DNA from: an uncultured Collinsella sp.
GTDB lineage: Bacteria; Actinomycetota; Coriobacteriia; Coriobacteriales; Coriobacteriaceae
Direction: 5' to 3'
Assembly (NCBI GenBank): GCA_900551305.1
Contig: URVK01000021.1
Coordinates: 1 to 12,938 of the forward strand
DNA length: 12,938 bases
Positions within the stretch are counted from its first letter, which is position 1. The number at the start of each line of letters is the position of its first letter. Position numbers and translations under genes: made by a program. Positions 12,241-12,938 of this stretch are shown piece after piece. Under the pieces are notes generated by a model. The model did not search any database. It was not told the origin of the DNA and saw only the letters and a list, made by a program, of their open reading frames with translations.

Positions 12241-12938
12241 ATGCCTGCGCCCAAAAATGCACCGCTTTACCAGCAGATTTACGACGAAATCAAGGATGCG
12301 ATCGAGAAAGGTGTTTATGCACCCAAGGAGCGTATTCCGTCCGAGCTTGAGCTAGCCGAGCAGTACGACGTGAGCCGCATTACGGTGCGCCGCGCCGTCG
12401 AGGAGCTGTGCTCCGATGGCTACCTGGTTAAGCAGCAGGGCCGTGGCACCTTTGTCTCCACGCCGCACATCAATCGCCAGTTTCACGCCTCGACGCTGCA
12501 GACGTTTACCGCGCTGTGTGCCGGCAACGGCATGAAGGCCGGTGCGCACGTGATCGATCGCCAGATCGTTCCGGCGCGCCAAAACGAGATGGAGTTCTTT
12601 GGCCTGCAGAAGGATGCGCTGCTGCTGCATATCAAGCGCGTACGTACGGCCGACGGCGAGCCCATCTTTGAGGAGAACATCTTTGTGCCGTTTGATGCCT
12701 ACCGTGAGCTGTTGACGGCCGATCTTGAGGACAAGTCGATTTTTGCCGAGGTCGAGCGTGTTGGCGGAACGCCGATTGTTTCGGTTGGCTACCGCACGGT
12801 CGAGGCCGTTCGTGCCAATACCGAGCAGGCGGCCGAGCTGGGCATTGCTCCGCACGATCCGCTGCTCAACCTGCGTGCCGGCTTCACGGGTCCCAATGGC
12901 GAGCCCGTCCTGATGGGTAAGCAGTACTGTGGGATTTT
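12241..12938 (+). CDS. GntR-family regulator with UTRA domain (3' end outside the window)
   Basis: The frame opens with an ATG at 12241 and stays open to the window end, giving 232 residues of a protein expected to be about 240. Residues 8-75 form the winged helix-turn-helix (PLYQQIYDEIKDAIEKG, IPSELELAEQYDVSRITVRR at 32-51, wing QQGRGTFVS). Residues from about 92 onward form the UTRA effector domain (LLLHIKRVRTADGEPIFEEN at 127-146, LLNLRAGFTGPNGEPV at 208-223). It is similar in architecture to the regulator at 2504 but distinct in sequence. The ribosome binding site is weak (AAGAG, about 9 bases before the ATG). ACGTTATA-type sequences in front of this gene, the EamA gene and the PTS operon suggest it regulates all three, with a sugar-amine phosphate as a possible inducer. 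That assignment is inference. Confidence 0.92.
   Translation, partial: MPAPKNAPLYQQIYDEIKDAIEKGVYAPKERIPSELELAEQYDVSRITVRRAVEELCSDGYLVKQQGRGTFVSTPHINRQFHASTLQTFTALCAGNGMKAGAHVIDRQIVPARQNEMEFFGLQKDALLLHIKRVRTADGEPIFEENIFVPFDAYRELLTADLEDKSIFAEVERVGGTPIVSVGYRTVEAVRANTEQAAELGIAPHDPLLNLRAGFTGPNGEPVLMGKQYCGI

Overview
The window looks like a chromosomal segment of a Coriobacteriia gut actinobacterium, most likely Collinsella or a close relative. This rests on high GC with GC-rich third positions, strong AAAGGAG-type ribosome binding sites, a mannose-family PTS, UTRA-type GntR regulators and several short palindromic intergenic repeats. No 16S gene or species marker is present, so the genus is an inference.

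Layout. 6-1814: a PAP2 membrane phosphatase and a PLP-dependent threonine aldolase, closed by a strong terminator. 1892-2482: a Pat-type GNAT acetyltransferase, convergent with a GntR/UTRA regulator on the minus strand (2504-3226). That regulator is divergent from a SIS-domain sugar-amine deglycase (3433-4425) across an AT-rich 206-bp control region. 4426-4822 holds no gene but is packed with palindromes and short repeats. 4823-5905: an EamA/DMT transporter. 6088-9870: an operon-like run of PTS EIIAB, EIIC and EIID (mannose/sorbose family) and a second, paralogous SIS deglycase, closed by a strong terminator. 10030-10659: a HAD phosphatase. 10660-11013: no gene, but a 119-bp element with perfect 17-bp inverted ends. 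11014-12021: a YitT-family membrane protein. 12241-12938: a second GntR/UTRA regulator, cut by the window end.

How the genes work together. The central block (two SIS deglycases, a complete EIIA-B-C-D permease and two GntR/UTRA regulators) matches the logic of Salmonella gfr-type Amadori-product pathways. The PTS would import and phosphorylate fructoselysine, glucoselysine or a similar glycated amine, and the SIS enzymes would split the 6-phosphate into glucose 6-phosphate and a free amine or amino acid. No fructosamine kinase is present, as expected when the PTS phosphorylates the substrate.

Two sets of putative operators are visible. TTGTATGC-type sites lie in the divergent regulator/deglycase region. 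ACGTTATA-type sites lie upstream of the EamA gene, upstream of the PTS operon and upstream of the second regulator itself, which suggests that this regulator controls all three. Three copies of a short dispersed repeat (about 35-50 bp) and other hairpin elements are scattered between the genes.
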